14,875 nt of DNA from contig JAGQND010000012.1 in the NCBI GenBank assembly GCA_020428265.1, positions 1 to 14,875 on the forward strand. The letters are read 5' to 3'. Position numbers and translations under genes: made by a program. Origin of the DNA: Candidatus Saccharimonadota bacterium. GTDB taxonomy: Bacteria > Patescibacteriota > Saccharimonadia > Saccharimonadales > Saccharimonadaceae. Of this stretch, positions 13,777 to 14,875 are shown piece after piece; the first letter of the stretch is position 1; each line of letters starts with the position of its first letter. Below the pieces are notes generated by a model. It was given only the letters and a program-made list of their open reading frames with translations, did not search any database and had not been told where the DNA came from.

Positions 13777-14810
13777 ATGTGATTTTGCTCGTAGTAAATA
13801 GCGTAGCTCTTGTTTTGCTTATAGCACTCGGAGTTTATAAAAAATTGTATGTTTATAATTATTTTCGTCGTATTGTAGCGGTGCTTGTATTTATGTGTTT
13901 GGTTATGGCACTTAGTTTTGTCACTATTGGCGCCGACGAAGAGCAAAGCGTGGCAAATCGTGACATAATATTTGTGTCAGATTTTACATACAGTATGAAC
14001 GCATTAGACGATCGTGGGGGTAAGTCTAGGCTTGATGTTATGCAAGAAGATATATTGGCGATAGGTAAAAATAACGCCGGCGCTAGGTACGGCATATTCC
14101 CAATAGACATAAACCCATCTATATATATGCCGATGACAACCACGTATTCAGATCTAGAAATAGCAGTAAAAACTATTACTCCTCCGTACGATTATGTATC
14201 TAGGGGTACTGTATGGCCGCAGCTTAGTGTTACATTGCAGAGGCTTAGTGAGTATATAGATAAACTTAAAAAATATGATAAATCTCGTGAGGTTCTAGTG
14301 GTGGTTATGTCGGACTATGAAATAGCTAAGGGGTCTGACGAAAAGTCCGACAAAATAATAGAAGCAGCTAGTGACCTTAAGGGTAGAATAGGTGGTGCTG
14401 TGGTGGTGGGCTATGGTCGTGATAATCCTGTAAATATGCCGACCGTTGATTGGGATTGGGGAACAAATAAACAAACCGTAGATAAAAGCAGGCCATTTGC
14501 GGGTCCTATGGGCAAGTCTGGTGATTATGAGGAGCCTAAGACTGCACGTGATGAATCTAATGCGCGCAAAATAGCAGAATCTATGGGCGGTATATATGTA
14601 GCGTCGGAAAATACATCTAATATTGATGAAGCTGTGCGTACTGAAGCTAAGCAGGCATATAAGAATAACTTGAAGTCTGATCAAAGTAAGAAAGTTCACC
14701 AGGGGATGTTCTATTTATTGCCGGCAGCTGTGTTTGTGGTTTGGCTGTGTGTAGTTGAGGTTGGTAAAAATTATAGTGTATTGGCCATAAAATGGGGGAA
14801 TAAAAAATGA
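13773..14810 (+). CDS. BatB-like VWA membrane protein
   Basis: The protein has 345 residues. The ATG overlaps the previous stop (ATGA); an in-frame start at 13704 would lie inside the previous gene. It has helices at about 3-20 and 33-53, a VWA domain at about 65-300, and a C-terminal helix (about 317-335). The metal site reads DFTYS (70-74), a DxTxS variant of the usual DxSxS; it is probably still functional because Thr can coordinate through water. VVVMSDYE fits the later acidic position. Gly/Asp-rich inserts near 220-260 are longer than I would expect. Its companion VWA gene is just upstream, and translation is coupled to the next gene by another ATGA. Confidence 0.82.
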   Translation: MNVILLVVNSVALVLLIALGVYKKLYVYNYFRRIVAVLVFMCLVMALSFVTIGADEEQSVANRDIIFVSDFTYSMNALDDRGGKSRLDVMQEDILAIGKNNAGARYGIFPIDINPSIYMPMTTTYSDLEIAVKTITPPYDYVSRGTVWPQLSVTLQRLSEYIDKLKKYDKSREVLVVVMSDYEIAKGSDEKSDKIIEAASDLKGRIGGAVVVGYGRDNPVNMPTVDWDWGTNKQTVDKSRPFAGPMGKSGDYEEPKTARDESNARKIAESMGGIYVASENTSNIDEAVRTEAKQAYKNNLKSDQSKKVHQGMFYLLPAAVFVVWLCVVEVGKNYSVLAIKWGNKK

Positions 14811-14875
14811 TAAAAAATACTTCCATAGCTAAATATTTACCAGCCAAAAATATACGTTTGATTGGTTTCTTTGTG
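14807..14875 (+). CDS. Start of a further Bat-operon gene (partial, runs off the window)
   Basis: The ATG overlaps the stop of the second VWA gene (ATGA at 14807-14810). It opens 23 codons with no stop before the window ends. The residues are basic and then hydrophobic (LPAKNIRLIGFFV), consistent with the start of a membrane segment. In Bat operons this place is often taken by a TPR or membrane component, but the piece is too short to assign. Confidence 0.6.
   Translation, partial: MIKNTSIAKYLPAKNIRLIGFFV

Noticed and set aside
1..14875. tRNA, rRNA, CRISPR array, insertion sequence or attachment site
   Set aside because: No regular spaced repeats, transposase genes, terminal repeats or tRNA-like folds were seen on reading both strands by eye.

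Overview
The window looks like a chromosomal stretch of a candidate-phyla-radiation bacterium, most likely Saccharibacteria (TM7). This rests on the gene mix, the compact overlapping operons, standard stop usage and very short AT-rich promoters. Lineage is inferred; there is no rRNA or tRNA here to confirm it.

Layout. Positions 6-58 hold a near-textbook type III hammerhead self-cleaving ribozyme on the + strand, upstream of the first gene. A consensus promoter (91-120) and a structured leader then feed a two-gene operon: a J-domain/pseudokinase protein (242-1369) and a TerY-like von Willebrand A protein (1383-2438), closed by a strong intrinsic terminator. A run of mostly single genes follows: a divergent adenylosuccinate-synthetase-like ligase (2513-3880), an HD-type (p)ppGpp-hydrolase-like gene cut by an in-frame TGA (3925-4692), an unrecognised protein (4732-5376) and a multi-pass acyltransferase (5391-6599). 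Next comes an Mpa/ARC proteasomal ATPase ending in GQYL (6705-8351), with its own promoter, leader and terminator. A sortase/CapA-like pair (8437-10324) follows. The window ends in a MoxR/Bat-type operon: MoxR ATPase, DUF58, a small DUF4381-like membrane protein, two VWA membrane proteins and the start of a further gene (10361 to the window end).

Two expression styles are visible. The VWA gene and the Mpa-like ATPase gene use almost no ATA isoleucine codons. They lie in transcription units with a Shine-Dalgarno (SD) sequence at the start, inside a shared leader motif, and with a strong hairpin-T terminator at the end. The pseudokinase shares this leader but uses a few ATA codons. Most other units have ATA-rich codon use and a TATAAT-like box only 6-8 bases before the ATG, which implies leaderless transcripts; SD sequences reappear only inside operons.

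The most notable items are the hammerhead ribozyme, the shared leader linking the pseudokinase/VWA pair to the proteasomal ATPase, the PurA-like enzyme with altered aspartate and guanine recognition motifs, the nonsense-interrupted HD gene, and 19-bp inverted repeats placed over or next to several promoters.
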